Of a stretch of DNA of 32,206 nucleotides, positions 8,276 to 16,961 are shown piece after piece. Position 1 is the stretch's first letter, and the number at the start of each line of letters is the position of its first letter. The stretch lies in the NCBI GenBank assembly GCA_046297495.1, contig JBKBIP010000044.1:1-32206 (forward strand), read 5' to 3'. The notes below the pieces were generated by a model that was not told the origin of the DNA, searched no databases, and saw nothing but the letters and a program-made list of their open reading frames with translations. Both the position numbers and the translations under genes were made by a program. The stretch comes from JBKBIP01 sp046297495 (GTDB lineage Bacteria > Planctomycetota > Planctomycetia > Gemmatales > Gemmataceae).

Positions 8276-8302
8276 GGGAGTCTCGCGAGGATCGCTTGAA
8301 AG

Positions 8303-8339
8303 GCTCACGCATTCCACCGGGGCGGCGGAGTGCGTGAGC
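8303..8339. terminator. Hairpin between convergent genes, likely bidirectional terminator
   Basis: Arms GCTCACGCATTCC (8303-8315) and GGAGTGCGTGAGC (8327-8339) pair at 12 of 13 positions. The hairpin sits 27 nt after the M32 stop and 43 nt from the stop of the convergent small gene. No T-run follows on either side. Confidence 0.45.
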
Positions 8340-8381
8340 ATCATGACTGCCGCACGCGCGCTTGAAACAGTGACCAAGGCG

Positions 8382-8774
8382 TTAGGATTGTAGTTGTTTC
8401 AAGACGGTGATCATTTCCGCCATGCGATCCAAACCGCCAAATTGCTCCGCTATTTTTTTCACCTTCATCAAATCATCCAGGCCCGACCCACCATTTCCTG
8501 ATGCTGCCGGGCGTGGCCCCCGGCGTTTGGGCGTGAGAGTACCCCGCTCTTGTAGCCGATTCCGAATCGTGTAGATTTGTTGCAAACTCACATCCACGCC
8601 GCGCCGCGCTAGTTTGTCACGAATTTGCGGAGCGCTAAGACCGGGATCGGATTTGATCGTTTTACGAATTTCCTCGGACTTGTTGACACGCTTCGTGGCT
8701 GTCCCAGTATCGGCGGCGCCGGAAGTTGTTTCTGGATGTTCCGCGAGTTGCTGGTCGGCTGCTTTTTTAGCCAT
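8382..8774 (-). CDS. Small planctomycete-type protein with a winged-helix-like segment
   Basis: A 130-aa protein. The first 30 residues are Ala/Thr/Lys-rich and probably disordered. Residues 32-75 (SEEIRKTIKSDPGLSAPQIR, then DKLARRGVDVSLQQIYTIRNR) read like a helix-turn-helix or winged-helix unit. A basic linker (KRRGPR) and a C-terminal amphipathic helix (MKVKKIAEQFGGLDRMAEMI) follow. I recall many planctomycete genomes encoding small proteins with this SEEIRK..P..S...I layout, of unknown function. The start is clear: ATG at 8774 with GGGAGGT about 5 nt upstream. It is convergent with the M32 gene. DNA binding is an inference from the helix pattern and basic charge. It could be a regulator, but no target is evident. 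Confidence 0.7.
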   Translation of the reverse strand: MAKKAADQQLAEHPETTSGAADTGTATKRVNKSEEIRKTIKSDPGLSAPQIRDKLARRGVDVSLQQIYTIRNRLQERGTLTPKRRGPRPAASGNGGSGLDDLMKVKKIAEQFGGLDRMAEMITVLKQLQS

Positions 8775-9316
8775 GCGATACCTCCCTCATGGGTGTGTGG
8801 TGTAATGAGCGCGACTGGTGCCGTTATTGTAAAATGCCAGTTAGGGAAGTAAATAGTGGAAGACAATTTATTTTCCACACATTTTTTTCGCGCTCATCAA
8901 TGTCCACTTTGCACACATCACACGCGCCACCAGCGTGGAATGTCGCGTCTGTCGCCATGAAACACCGGGGTTTCCCGTTCTTGTGATTTATTGGTTCACG
9001 TGGAACGCCGTCTCCCCCCGCGAACTGAATGAATCAACAAATCGCCACCTTTGCAAATAGACGACGCCGATAGTTGATGGCTGGGTGCCTACTATTTGGT
9101 TGTTTTGTGTCATATCGCGACTTGGTATGGAGAGGCGCAAGGGACATTACATCATCAATGAGAGGAAGGGTGAAGTGAAGCATGGCGGAGTTCATGCCTT
9201 GCGGAACACCTGTCACCGAACCATGCGTGCCATCGCATTCAAGAAGCGCGGGGGAAGAGGAATTCATCGTTTCGCGTGGGGAAAGCACGCGAAACGATGA
9301 ATCACATGGCGTTGGC
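8775..9316. other. Non-coding spacer between the small gene and the WD40 gene
   Basis: 542 bp. It contains the ribosome-binding site of the small minus-strand gene at its left end and one perfect hairpin at 9262-9302 near the WD40 stop. Short open frames on the plus strand have no recognisable protein character. I see no RNA gene or clear promoter boxes. Confidence 0.55.
9262..9302. repeat. CATCGTTTCGCG hairpin, copy A, after the WD40 gene
   Basis: A perfect 17-bp inverted repeat, ATTCATCGTTTCGCGTG (9262-9278) and its complement at 9286-9302, with a 7-nt loop. It lies 14 nt after the stop of the minus-strand WD40 gene. No T-run follows, so it may be a REP-like or RNA-stabilising element rather than a classical terminator. 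Related copies are at 11521, 19729 and 21047. Confidence 0.8.
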
Positions 9317-10906
9317 TTAACGGCGCTGGCGCAGGGTCAGGCGCTCCAGCGCGCCGCGCGCTTCTTGCGTGAGGCGGGCCTCGGTCACGCCGTCCGCCAG
9401 GGTTTCCAGCACTTGCCGGGCCTCGGAAGTGCCGGCGCGTTCCAACACTTCGATGGCCCGCAAGGCCCGCAATTGATCATTTGATGGCAACGACCGCTTC
9501 AACCGATCCAGCAAGCGCTCGATGCGGCGCTGTGCTTCCAACGACGGCGTGGTTTGCAACGCCCCTTGCAGCGCCGGCACGGCCAATTCCTGGAGTCGGC
9601 TTAATTCCATCGTGGCCTTCTCGCGGACGGTGAAATGTTCATCGTCCAACTCACGGATGAGCTGCTGGATGTGTTGCGGATCAATCGCGGCCACGGGTCG
9701 CAGCTGGTGGCGCAAGAAGGGAGTCGCTTGTTCCACGGCACGACTCAGCGTGCTGATGGCCTGATAAGCGACGGCCGCGTCTTCATGCCCCAAGGTATTC
9801 CACAAGTCTTCCAGTTCCCGTTCCCGCAGCGGCGCGGTGGGGTGGTTCTCTGCCGTGGTCGAGGCCGTCATATCCCACAGCAGGACGTTCATGTCGGAGC
9901 TGCCGGTGGCCAGCTTACTGCCATCGGCCGCGAAGGCGATGGTCATCACGGGGCCTTGGTGTCCCTCGTAGGCGCAGCGTTCCTTGCCGGTGGCGATCTC
10001 ATACAGCCGGGTCTTGCGGTCTTCGCCGGCGGTGGCCACCGTCTTGCTATCCGGCGCGAACGTGACGTAGCGAACGCCGCTGGGATGGGCGATGAGCAAG
10101 CGTTCCTTGCCCGTGGCCACTTCCCACAAGCGCACCGTTCGATCTTCCCAGCCGCCGGATGCCAGCATCTTGCCATCGGCTGAAAACGAGACCGGCCAGA
10201 TGGCGCCGGTATGTCCCGTCAGGCGGCGGATTTCCTTGCCAGTTTGGGAGTCCCACAGATGAATGACCCCTTCCTTGCTGGCCGAGGCGATGATCTTGCC
10301 ATCTGGCGCGACTGCCACGGGCCAGACCGGACCCTGATGGCCGTCGATCTGGCGCAGCTCCTTGCCGCTGGCCACGTCCCAAATGCGGATGGTGCGATCC
10401 TGCCCCGCGCTGGCCAACCAGGTGCCGTCCGGGGCAAAGGCCACCGACCAGACCGCTCCCTGATGCCCCACCAGCTGCCGGACTTCCGCGCCCGTGGCCA
10501 CGTTCCACAATTGCACGCGGCCGCTCTCGCTGGCGGTCGCCAACAAAGCGCCGTTCGCCGAGAAGTCCGCGGACCAGACGGAACCGGGTTGGCTGGCCAT
10601 TTGGACGATCTGCTTGCCCGCCGTCACGTCCCAAACACGAATGGTACGCCCCTGGCCCGCCGCTGCCAGGTAATTCCCCTGGCGCGCGAACGCCAAGGTC
10701 AACACGGATTCACCGTGTCGCAGATGCTTCGGTTCCACGGCTGGGGATTTCACAGGCGGAGGTGGCGAAGGTGATTGCCGAGAATCAATAGCAGGTTCGG
10801 ATTGGCTAGGCGATGGTTCAAAAATCAACGGATGCCCCTGCGACAGTGCCGGGCTCCATAGAGCCATCATGGCTCCCCACAGACTCACACGAACACATTT
10901 TAGCAT
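9317..10906 (-). CDS. Exported WD40 repeat protein with HEAT-like C-terminal domain
   Basis: A 529-aa scaffold-type protein with no enzyme motif. Residues 1-23 look like a signal peptide (MLKCVRVSLWGAMMALWSPALSQG), followed by a Pro/Ser-rich linker. From about residue 63 to 355 there are seven WD40 repeats, recognisable by units such as LASAGQDRTIRIWDVASGKE, which would form one beta-propeller. Residues from about 365 to the end are helical and contain segments like DDEHFTVREKATMELSRLQE, resembling HEAT or armadillo units. This combination is common in planctomycetes; its role is unknown, most likely protein-protein contact in the periplasm. ATG at 10906 has an excellent AAGGAGGTG about 5 nt upstream. 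A dispersed hairpin follows the stop. It is probably a single-gene transcript. Confidence 0.9.
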   Translation of the reverse strand: MLKCVRVSLWGAMMALWSPALSQGHPLIFEPSPSQSEPAIDSRQSPSPPPPVKSPAVEPKHLRHGESVLTLAFARQGNYLAAAGQGRTIRVWDVTAGKQIVQMASQPGSVWSADFSANGALLATASESGRVQLWNVATGAEVRQLVGHQGAVWSVAFAPDGTWLASAGQDRTIRIWDVASGKELRQIDGHQGPVWPVAVAPDGKIIASASKEGVIHLWDSQTGKEIRRLTGHTGAIWPVSFSADGKMLASGGWEDRTVRLWEVATGKERLLIAHPSGVRYVTFAPDSKTVATAGEDRKTRLYEIATGKERCAYEGHQGPVMTIAFAADGSKLATGSSDMNVLLWDMTASTTAENHPTAPLRERELEDLWNTLGHEDAAVAYQAISTLSRAVEQATPFLRHQLRPVAAIDPQHIQQLIRELDDEHFTVREKATMELSRLQELAVPALQGALQTTPSLEAQRRIERLLDRLKRSLPSNDQLRALRAIEVLERAGTSEARQVLETLADGVTEARLTQEARGALERLTLRQRR

Positions 10907-11211
10907 GGGGCCACCTCCTTATGGCCGTCGGCCGAGGTGTGAGGGAAGCGACGCGCACCTCAGCGAATACCCATAAACGCCTCCTCTGCGGACAGACCCA
11001 GTTCCACTGAGAACCAAACTTTTCCTTGTTTGCCCAAACTACCTGGTGAACGACATCCGTGTTCTTCCCAGATAGGGCGCAATCAGGGATGTTACTACTA
11101 AATCAAGCATAACATAAAAAAATCAACGATGCACCATCAAATATGACTCTGGAAAGGAAGTGGAGTACTGTCATAGGACTGAGGGCGCGTCATGGTATTG
11201 GGGTTTTGTGG

Positions 11212-11376
11212 TAGTCCAGGCCTCTTAGGTCTGGGACTGAACGGAAGAGAACATTGTGTTAGGCCTTTAGGCCGTTTTGCAGTCTGCACGAGAGCTTGGT
11301 GACAGCGGCCCAACGGCCTAAAGGCCCCCTAAATGGTCTGAGAGTCTTTGCTTCCCAGGCTTGAAGGCCTGGACTA
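11212..11376. repeat. Nested inverted-repeat element of about 165 bp
   Basis: Outer arms TAGTCCAGGCCT...CTGGGA (11212-11236) and the inverted TCCCAG...AGGCCTGGACTA (11353-11376) match except in the middle. Each outer arm is itself an imperfect palindrome. Inner arms GGCCTTTAGGCCGTT (11262-11276) and AACGGCCTAAAGGCC (11312-11326) are a perfect 15-bp inverted repeat with a 35-nt loop. The symmetric layout suggests one mobile or structured unit, not chance palindromes. Confidence 0.65.
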
Positions 11377-11520
11377 TCAAAAATCTCTGATTCTTTTGGT
11401 TGTCAGGGTAATACAGCGGATTGCAATGGCATTACATACAGCCATCGTCGGCTGGGTCCAATCTCCGCGATCCACTCCAATCACCTCCCCCTGATGAAAA
11501 ATGTAGAACTGTGTGATGTT

Positions 11521-11568
11521 GGATTCATCGTTTCGCGCCTGCGGACTCGCACGCGAAACGATCAATCC
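11521..11568. repeat. CATCGTTTCGCG hairpin, copy B, after the S9 peptidase
   Basis: Arms at 11521-11537 and 11552-11568 pair at 16 of 17 positions. The left arm reads GGATTCATCGTTTCGCG. The element lies 35 nt beyond the stop of the minus-strand S9 peptidase gene. It belongs to the same family as the hairpin at 9262-9302. Confidence 0.75.
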
Positions 11569-11603
11569 AGACATCGCTACTGCCGCGTCGCCCGGCGAAA
11601 CAT

Positions 11604-13667
11604 TCACGGGAAATTTTCAATTCGCACGGTTTCGATTTGGTCCGCCGGCTCGAAACGGAAGATGCGCGAGTAGAAAAATAATTCACTATCAAACGCTTTC
11701 TTGATGTTCTCTGCCTTGCGAAAGCCGTGCTGTTCCCCCTCGAAGGGGATGTAAGCAACCGGCAGCCCTTTGGCTTTGAGGGCTTCGACCATCATTTCCG
11801 CTTGATTCGGCAAGACGACTTTATCTTCCATGCCTTGAAACAGGATCACCGGGCAGGACAGTTTGTCGGTGAAGTGAATCGGCGAGCGGGCTTCATAGAC
11901 CTCCTTGCGCGCCGGATACGGTCCTACCAAGCGGTCGAGATAGCGCGACTCGAACTTGTGCGTCTCGGTGGCCAGCCCTTCCAAATCGCTGACGCCGTAA
12001 TAGCTTGCCCCGGCTTGGAAGCAATCGGTGAACGTCAAGGCACAGAGGGTCGTGTAGCCGCCGGCGCTGCCGCCGCGAATCGCCTGTCGCTGGCCGTCGG
12101 CCAATCCCTGATCGACGAGATAGCGGGCGGCGTTGACGCAATCGTTCATATCGACGATGCCCCAGCGGTCGTTGAGCCGTTCGCGGTAGGCTCGGCCATA
12201 GCCGGTGCTGCCGCCGTAGTTGACATCGACGACGGCGAACCCCCGGCTGGTCCAGAATTGAATGTCGGCCTTCAGTGATGAGTTGGTGGCCGAAGTCGGA
12301 CCGCCGTGACTGCGGACCAGCAGCGGCGGTTTCTCGCCGGCTGGGGCCGTGAAGTCCCGATTGGTGGGAGGATAGTAGAAAGCATGCGCCGTCAGCCCAC
12401 CGTCGGTGGGAAATTCAATCGCTTGCGGCACCGACACGTAGCCCGGATCAAGTTGAATGGTGCTGGAGCGGCGTAGCACGTCGGTCGTGCGGGTGGCTGG
12501 GTTCAGCTTGACGATGGCCGTCGCCTCGGTGGGCGCTCCCCCCACGAAAACGGCATATTCCCCGTTGGCCCGGATGCCGGTGAGGTCGGCATAGGGGGTG
12601 GTAATCGCTTCCGTTTTGCCGGTCGCCGTGTCCAGCAGCGCCAGCTGCCAGACCCCTTTCGCCGTGTAGGAGCACAGAATCTGCCGCGGCGCCATGAAGG
12701 CGTAGGTCGGAATGCCAAACACCCACTGCGGCCGGCCAAACTCGGCTTGTTGGGGGTACAACTCCGTCGTGACGCCATCCTGCCAGCGATAGAGGTTCCA
12801 CCAGCCGCTACGGTCGGAAACGAAGTGCAGCACATTCTCCGGCGACCATTCGGGCTGGAATATCGACTCGTTCTCCCCCCCCGCCACGCGCTGGTGCTGC
12901 CCCAACGAGCCGTCGGCGTTCACGTCGGCGATCCATAGCTCGGTGCCGTCCCAGGGCATGTTGGGATGATTCCAGGTCAGCCAGGCCAGCTTGGCGCCAT
13001 CAGGGGACAAACGCGGTGTCGAATAGAAGTCATTACCAGAAGCCAAAATCCGCTCCGGTTCTTGGCCGTGGAGGTCGAGACTGACCACGGCATTGACCAC
13101 TTCCTTCCCTGTATGGTCCTCGCGCACGCAGACGATGCGGCCGCGCTGGCGGTCCACCACGCCATCGGCGTAGCGCAGGGGTGCATCAGGCGTGATCGGT
13201 CGCGGCGGCTCGCCGGGCTTCTGGCGATAGAGCCGCTGATCGGCGAAGTTCGAGAAATAGACGACGCCCTCGGCCACGGTGTACGACCCACCGCCGTACT
13301 CATGGACGCGGGTGCGGGCATTGAATGGCGGCGGGTTCACGTCAGCGGTTTGACCATCTGGCGTCCGGCGCACGATCACGCAGCGTCCCCCTTCGGTGGG
13401 CCGGCCTTCGATCCAATAAATGTCCGCCCCATCGAGTACCACTTGTTCCAGCCCCACCGTGCCGGCCACGATCACATCCGAGGTGATCGGCGATTTCCAC
13501 GAACCATACGGAGCGACTTGCGGTTGCGTCATGGCAGTTCTCCAGCGCTGAAATTCCCTGATTCCCCCGGCATCGAGCAGCACCAGCAGCCCCAGCAGGG
13601 CCAGGACCAACACCGATACCAGCACCCACGAGCCAAGGCGACCAGAAGTAAAATGTCGAAAAATCAT
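11604..13667 (-). CDS. S9 family serine peptidase (prolyl oligopeptidase/acylaminoacyl type)
   Basis: A serine peptidase with an N-terminal beta-propeller and C-terminal alpha/beta-hydrolase domain. The nucleophile sits in GGSAGGY (Ser534), the acid in QGMEDKVV (Asp615) and the base in GEQHGF (His647), counted from the ATG at 13667. The segment LVRSHGGPTSATNSSL and the YGGSTGYGRAYRERL that follows are classic for S9C dipeptidyl/acylaminoacyl peptidases. The start is unclear. ATG 13667 gives 687 aa with a strong hydrophobic helix at about residues 12-32, hence a membrane-anchored enzyme, but has no Shine-Dalgarno site. ATG 13532 gives 642 aa, begins with the APYGSWKSPIT typical of cytoplasmic relatives, and has GGAGA about 6 nt upstream. 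A dispersed hairpin follows the stop. Confidence 0.9.
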   Translation of the reverse strand: MIFRHFTSGRLGSWVLVSVLVLALLGLLVLLDAGGIREFQRWRTAMTQPQVAPYGSWKSPITSDVIVAGTVGLEQVVLDGADIYWIEGRPTEGGRCVIVRRTPDGQTADVNPPPFNARTRVHEYGGGSYTVAEGVVYFSNFADQRLYRQKPGEPPRPITPDAPLRYADGVVDRQRGRIVCVREDHTGKEVVNAVVSLDLHGQEPERILASGNDFYSTPRLSPDGAKLAWLTWNHPNMPWDGTELWIADVNADGSLGQHQRVAGGENESIFQPEWSPENVLHFVSDRSGWWNLYRWQDGVTTELYPQQAEFGRPQWVFGIPTYAFMAPRQILCSYTAKGVWQLALLDTATGKTEAITTPYADLTGIRANGEYAVFVGGAPTEATAIVKLNPATRTTDVLRRSSTIQLDPGYVSVPQAIEFPTDGGLTAHAFYYPPTNRDFTAPAGEKPPLLVRSHGGPTSATNSSLKADIQFWTSRGFAVVDVNYGGSTGYGRAYRERLNDRWGIVDMNDCVNAARYLVDQGLADGQRQAIRGGSAGGYTTLCALTFTDCFQAGASYYGVSDLEGLATETHKFESRYLDRLVGPYPARKEVYEARSPIHFTDKLSCPVILFQGMEDKVVLPNQAEMMVEALKAKGLPVAYIPFEGEQHGFRKAENIKKAFDSELFFYSRIFRFEPADQIETVRIENFP

Positions 13668-13703
13668 TGCACGAATTGTAGTTTCGGGTAAATTAAAGCC
13701 AGG

Positions 13704-13732
13704 TTCGCGACGCTTCGCGGAAGCGTCGCGAA
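13704..13732. repeat. Perfect 13-bp hairpin in the divergent promoter region
   Basis: TTCGCGACGCTTC (13704-13716) and its complement (13720-13732) around a GCG loop. It lies 36 nt upstream of the S9 gene's longer start and about 100 nt before the divergent DUF1549 gene. It could be an operator-like site, a repeat element, or part of a 5' leader. Confidence 0.5.
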
Positions 13733-13829
13733 ATTCTCCCACCCGCATCGGAACGCTTGCTGGGATGGCAACACCGATGCCCTTGAGCTTACCGATTGTT
13801 TGAACCCCGCCACGGAGGTTCCCCACACC

Positions 13830-15395
13830 ATGCACGCATCCCTCCTTTTACTACTGTTCGCCCCCGCTGCCAATGATGTTCCTGCCGATGGGGAAAAAAT
13901 GACGGCGGCGACGGCGTTGGCCCACCAGATTGACGCTTTGACGGAAAAGCACTGGCGGAATTTTGACATCAAGCCAGCAGCGACGTGCGGCGACACCGAA
14001 TTCCTGCGCCGCTTGACGCTCGATCTGGCCGGGCGGATTCCGACTTACGAGGAGGCCCGCGCCTTCGCCGCCGATGCCTCCCCAGACAAGCGCCAGCGGG
14101 CCATCGCCCGGCTGATGAACAGCCCCGAATTCACTCTGCAACTGGGGCGGGTGCTGGATGAGATCATCCAAGGGAATTATGCCGGGGACGCGGCGTTCCG
14201 CGACTATCTGCGCGCCGCGCTGGCCGAGGGCAAATCATGGGACCAGCTGTTCCGCGAGATTATGCTTGGCCCTTGGGACAACGAGACCAAACCCGCCGAG
14301 CAATTCTTGCTGAAACGAATCAAAAGCCTTGATGATTTGACCAACGACACGGCCCGCGTCTTTTTCGGGGTCGATGTGAGCTGCGCCAAGTGCCACGATC
14401 ATCCGCTGGTGGCCGACTGGAAGCAGGATCACTTCTATGGCATGGCCTCGTTCTTCAATCCGACCGTGGAGGGGAGCAAGGCCAACGGCGGCAAGCAAGT
14501 GCTGGAAAAAAGCGTGGCCCCCGTGCAGTTCGTGACCACTGGCGGCGAACGCAAGACGGCCCAGATCATGTTCCTGTCCGGGCAGCTCGTCACTGTCCCG
14601 GAAGCGAAAGACAAACCGAAGGACAAGGCAACCGCATCGGCTGTCATCCGCGAACAGCTCGTGCAGGCCGCCTTGCAAGATCGACACTTCTTCAGTCGAT
14701 CCATTGTCAATCGTTGGTGGGCGTATTTGCTGGGGCGGGGGCTGATTGATCCGGTGGATCAAATGCACTCGGCCAATCCGCCGACCATCCCCGGCGTGCT
14801 CGAACTGCTGGCCGATGATTTCGCCGACAATGGCTACCAGCTTGACCGTATCGTGGCGGCTATCGTGTCGAGCAAGGTTTATCAACTGTCCACTAGCCAC
14901 GCCGATGATCCCGGCCCCAAGTTCTGGGCCAAGGGACAACTCCGCCCGCTCGCGCCGGAGCAATTCGCCCTATCGTTCGTGCTGGCCACAAGCGATGGCC
15001 ATTTCGACCAGAACCAGACTCCAGAGGCCCGCGCCAAAAGTTATCGCGCCTTGGAAGGCCAAGCCGGCCGACTGACTGGCCCCAAGCTACTCGATCCACG
15101 CAGCGACCGCTTTGAATCCAGCGCCCGCGAGGCTCTGTTCCTGTCCAACCATAACGACGTGCAACAGCTGCTTCTGCCCGCCGGCAACAACCTGACCGCC
15201 CGCCTGGTCAAGATCGAGGATTCGCGCCAGCTGGTCGAAACCGCCGTCTGGACCATCCTCAGCCGGCCCCCGGAAGCGGAGGAACACGACTTCCTCGCCC
15301 AATGGCTCGACTCCCGCGCCACCGACCGCGGCAAAGCCTGCCGCGACTTGCTATGGGCACTGCTGACATCGGCGGAGTTTCGGTTTAATCATTGA
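13830..15395 (+). CDS. DUF1549/DUF1553 domain secreted protein
   Basis: A planctomycete-type protein with DUF1549 in the first half (about residues 30-230) and DUF1553 in the second (about 270-515). A short hydrophobic N-terminus (MHASLLLLLFAPAA) suggests export. A haem-c-like CxxCH site is present as CAKCHDHP, with Cys185, Cys188 and His189. The segments FLRRLTLDLAGRIPTYEEA and SIVNRWWAYLLGRGLIDPVD are diagnostic of the families. Length is 521 aa; some relatives are longer with extra cytochrome or LamG domains. ATG 13830 has GGAGG 11 nt upstream. A DUF1501 gene follows after 101 nt, the usual partner, so the two likely form an operon. Roles in polysaccharide degradation at the cell surface have been proposed for such pairs, but biochemistry is lacking. 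Confidence 0.93.
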   Translation: MHASLLLLLFAPAANDVPADGEKMTAATALAHQIDALTEKHWRNFDIKPAATCGDTEFLRRLTLDLAGRIPTYEEARAFAADASPDKRQRAIARLMNSPEFTLQLGRVLDEIIQGNYAGDAAFRDYLRAALAEGKSWDQLFREIMLGPWDNETKPAEQFLLKRIKSLDDLTNDTARVFFGVDVSCAKCHDHPLVADWKQDHFYGMASFFNPTVEGSKANGGKQVLEKSVAPVQFVTTGGERKTAQIMFLSGQLVTVPEAKDKPKDKATASAVIREQLVQAALQDRHFFSRSIVNRWWAYLLGRGLIDPVDQMHSANPPTIPGVLELLADDFADNGYQLDRIVAAIVSSKVYQLSTSHADDPGPKFWAKGQLRPLAPEQFALSFVLATSDGHFDQNQTPEARAKSYRALEGQAGRLTGPKLLDPRSDRFESSAREALFLSNHNDVQQLLLPAGNNLTARLVKIEDSRQLVETAVWTILSRPPEAEEHDFLAQWLDSRATDRGKACRDLLWALLTSAEFRFNH

Positions 15396-15496
15396 CCAGG
15401 GGATAGGTGTTTTCCCCACCCAAGCCGGTCGCGCGGCGACCGGAATTTCTCGCCCGCTCAACATTGATCACTGCTGGCTACCAACAGGGGGGTGTC

Positions 15497-16795
15497 ATGA
15501 AAAATCACTTTTGCGGCTCGGCGGAGCACGTTATCGACCGGCGGTTGTTCCTGCAAGGGGGCGTGGCCACGGCGTTGGGGGTGAGCTTCGCCGGGTTGGG
15601 AGCGCCGCGGGAGTCCCTACTGGCCGGGGAGATTCGCAAGCAGCAGAAGCATGTCATTCTGCTGTGGTTGGCCGGCGGGGCGAGCCAGTTTGAAACCTTC
15701 GACCCGAAACCGGGCCGGCCCACCGGCGGACCGTTCAAGGCCATTCCGACCGCCGTACCGGGAGTACACATCTGCGAGCTGATGCCGAAGCTGGCCAAGC
15801 TGATGAACAAGGTGGCCGTCATCCGCTCGTTGGATACGCGCATCGGCGATCACGGCGGGGCATCGCAGCTCATGACGCTGGGGCGGCGACCGGCGGCGGA
15901 GGTCGATTATCCCGATTTCGGCACCGTCATCGCCAAGGAACTCAGCGAGCGCGATAATGGCGTGCCGGAATACGTGTCGATGTATCTCGCCACCGAAGGA
16001 CAGCGCTGGGGCAAGCCGGTCGCCGGTTTTCTCGGTGGTCGTTACGCGGCGATGGCCCTGGAAAAATCACTCAAGCCGGAAAACATTGACTTGCCACAGG
16101 GCTTGACCGAAGTGCAGCACTCCGAGCGCGAGCATCTGCGCCGCTATCTCAGCGAGCGCTTCAACCGCGAGCGCGACGCCCTGGAAGTGCAAGGCTACAA
16201 CAGCACCTATGCCCGTGTCAAAGGGCTGATGCAATCGGATAAACTGTTTGACATCGAACAGGAACCGGCCCAGGTCCGTCAGCGCTACGGCCCGACCGAG
16301 TTCGGCCAACAAGCCCTGATTACCCGCCGCTTGATCGAAGCGGGTACGCCGATGGTCAAGCTGTCCCGCGCCTGGTGGGATACGCATAGTGACAATTTCG
16401 AGAGCAACCGCGAGTTGGTGACGGAATTGGATCACGTCCTGAGCACGTTGATTCTCGACCTGGAAGAGCGCGGCTTGCTGGAATCGACGTTGATTGTCAC
16501 GCTGAGCGAATTTGGCCGCACGCCGAGCATCAACAAAAACCTGGGGCGTGATCATTTCGCCTCGGCGTGGTCGTGCAGCCTCACCGGACACGGCATCCAA
16601 GGGGGGGCGGTGTATGGCAAGACCGATCCCGACGGCAAGACGGTCGCGGAAGGCAAAGTCGGCGCCAGTGAAGTGACCGCCACCATCTACAAAGCGGTCG
16701 GCATCAACGTGCGGAAGAACTACCACCTCGGTCAACGGCCGATTCCGTTGATCGCCGAGGACAGTGAAGGACCGATTGACGCCGTGCTGGCATGA
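15497..16795 (+). CDS. DUF1501 domain protein with Tat-type signal
   Basis: A 432-aa protein of the DUF1501 family, which has an alkaline-phosphatase/sulfatase-like fold. The N-terminus carries a twin-arginine motif (DRRLFLQGG, Arg15-Arg16) followed by a hydrophobic stretch, so export by the Tat route is likely. Family segments include WLAGGASQFETFDPKPG, VAVIRSLDTRIGDHGGASQ and TLSEFGRTPSINKNLGRDHF, the last containing residues expected to form the metal site. It pairs with the DUF1549/DUF1553 gene 101 nt upstream, a combination found in many planctomycetes. ATG 15497 sits after a G-rich AGGGGGG tract that can act as ribosome-binding site. A strong T-run terminator follows the stop. The substrate is unknown. 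Confidence 0.92.
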   Translation: MKNHFCGSAEHVIDRRLFLQGGVATALGVSFAGLGAPRESLLAGEIRKQQKHVILLWLAGGASQFETFDPKPGRPTGGPFKAIPTAVPGVHICELMPKLAKLMNKVAVIRSLDTRIGDHGGASQLMTLGRRPAAEVDYPDFGTVIAKELSERDNGVPEYVSMYLATEGQRWGKPVAGFLGGRYAAMALEKSLKPENIDLPQGLTEVQHSEREHLRRYLSERFNRERDALEVQGYNSTYARVKGLMQSDKLFDIEQEPAQVRQRYGPTEFGQQALITRRLIEAGTPMVKLSRAWWDTHSDNFESNRELVTELDHVLSTLILDLEERGLLESTLIVTLSEFGRTPSINKNLGRDHFASAWSCSLTGHGIQGGAVYGKTDPDGKTVAEGKVGASEVTATIYKAVGINVRKNYHLGQRPIPLIAEDSEGPIDAVLA

Positions 16796-16818
16796 GCGGC
16801 ACCTTAAGATGAAATGTG

Positions 16819-16870
16819 AAGCCGCGACCGTTGGAGAGCGAACTGCTTCGGAACGGTCGCGGCTTTTTTT
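16819..16870 (+). terminator. Intrinsic terminator built from AGCCGCGACCGT family repeat, copy 2
   Basis: A perfect 14-bp stem (AAGCCGCGACCGTT at 16819-16832 and its complement at 16852-16865) followed by seven T (16864-16870). It lies 23 nt after the DUF1501 stop, in the right orientation to end the operon. The arms are the same repeat family as at 6662-6719. Confidence 0.85.
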
Positions 16871-16882
16871 CGATCCCAGACC

Positions 16883-16906
16883 CCCCCCACGGCCAGTCGT
16901 GGGGGG
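16883..16906 (-). terminator. Short C/G-rich hairpin after the sigma/membrane-protein operon
   Basis: A perfect 9-bp stem, CCCCCCACG (16883-16891) with CGTGGGGGG (16898-16906), and a 6-nt loop. It lies 55 nt beyond the stop of the minus-strand membrane protein gene. No T-run follows on the minus strand, so termination is only possible. Confidence 0.35.
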
Positions 16907-16961
16907 TAAATTCCCGGCCGTGGGGCAGCGTCGTCGAGCGTTCTCTGGAAGAGACCGCCAA

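Larger units (their letters stand above)
10907..11603. other. 697-bp non-coding spacer with repeat elements
   Basis: It lies between two minus-strand genes. The left end carries the ribosome-binding site of the WD40 gene, and 11096-11150 is AT-rich and may hold its promoter, though no convincing boxes stand out. A nested inverted repeat occupies 11212-11376 and a hairpin occupies 11521-11568. I find no protein-coding frame with recognisable character. Confidence 0.55.

Noticed and set aside
9085..9484. Short plus-strand frames near the WD40 gene 3' end
   Set aside because: They run through the hairpin or antisense to the WD40 gene, with no ribosome-binding site or family match.
11212..11376. 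CRISPR array
   Set aside because: The repeats are inverted, not direct, and there are no regular spacers.
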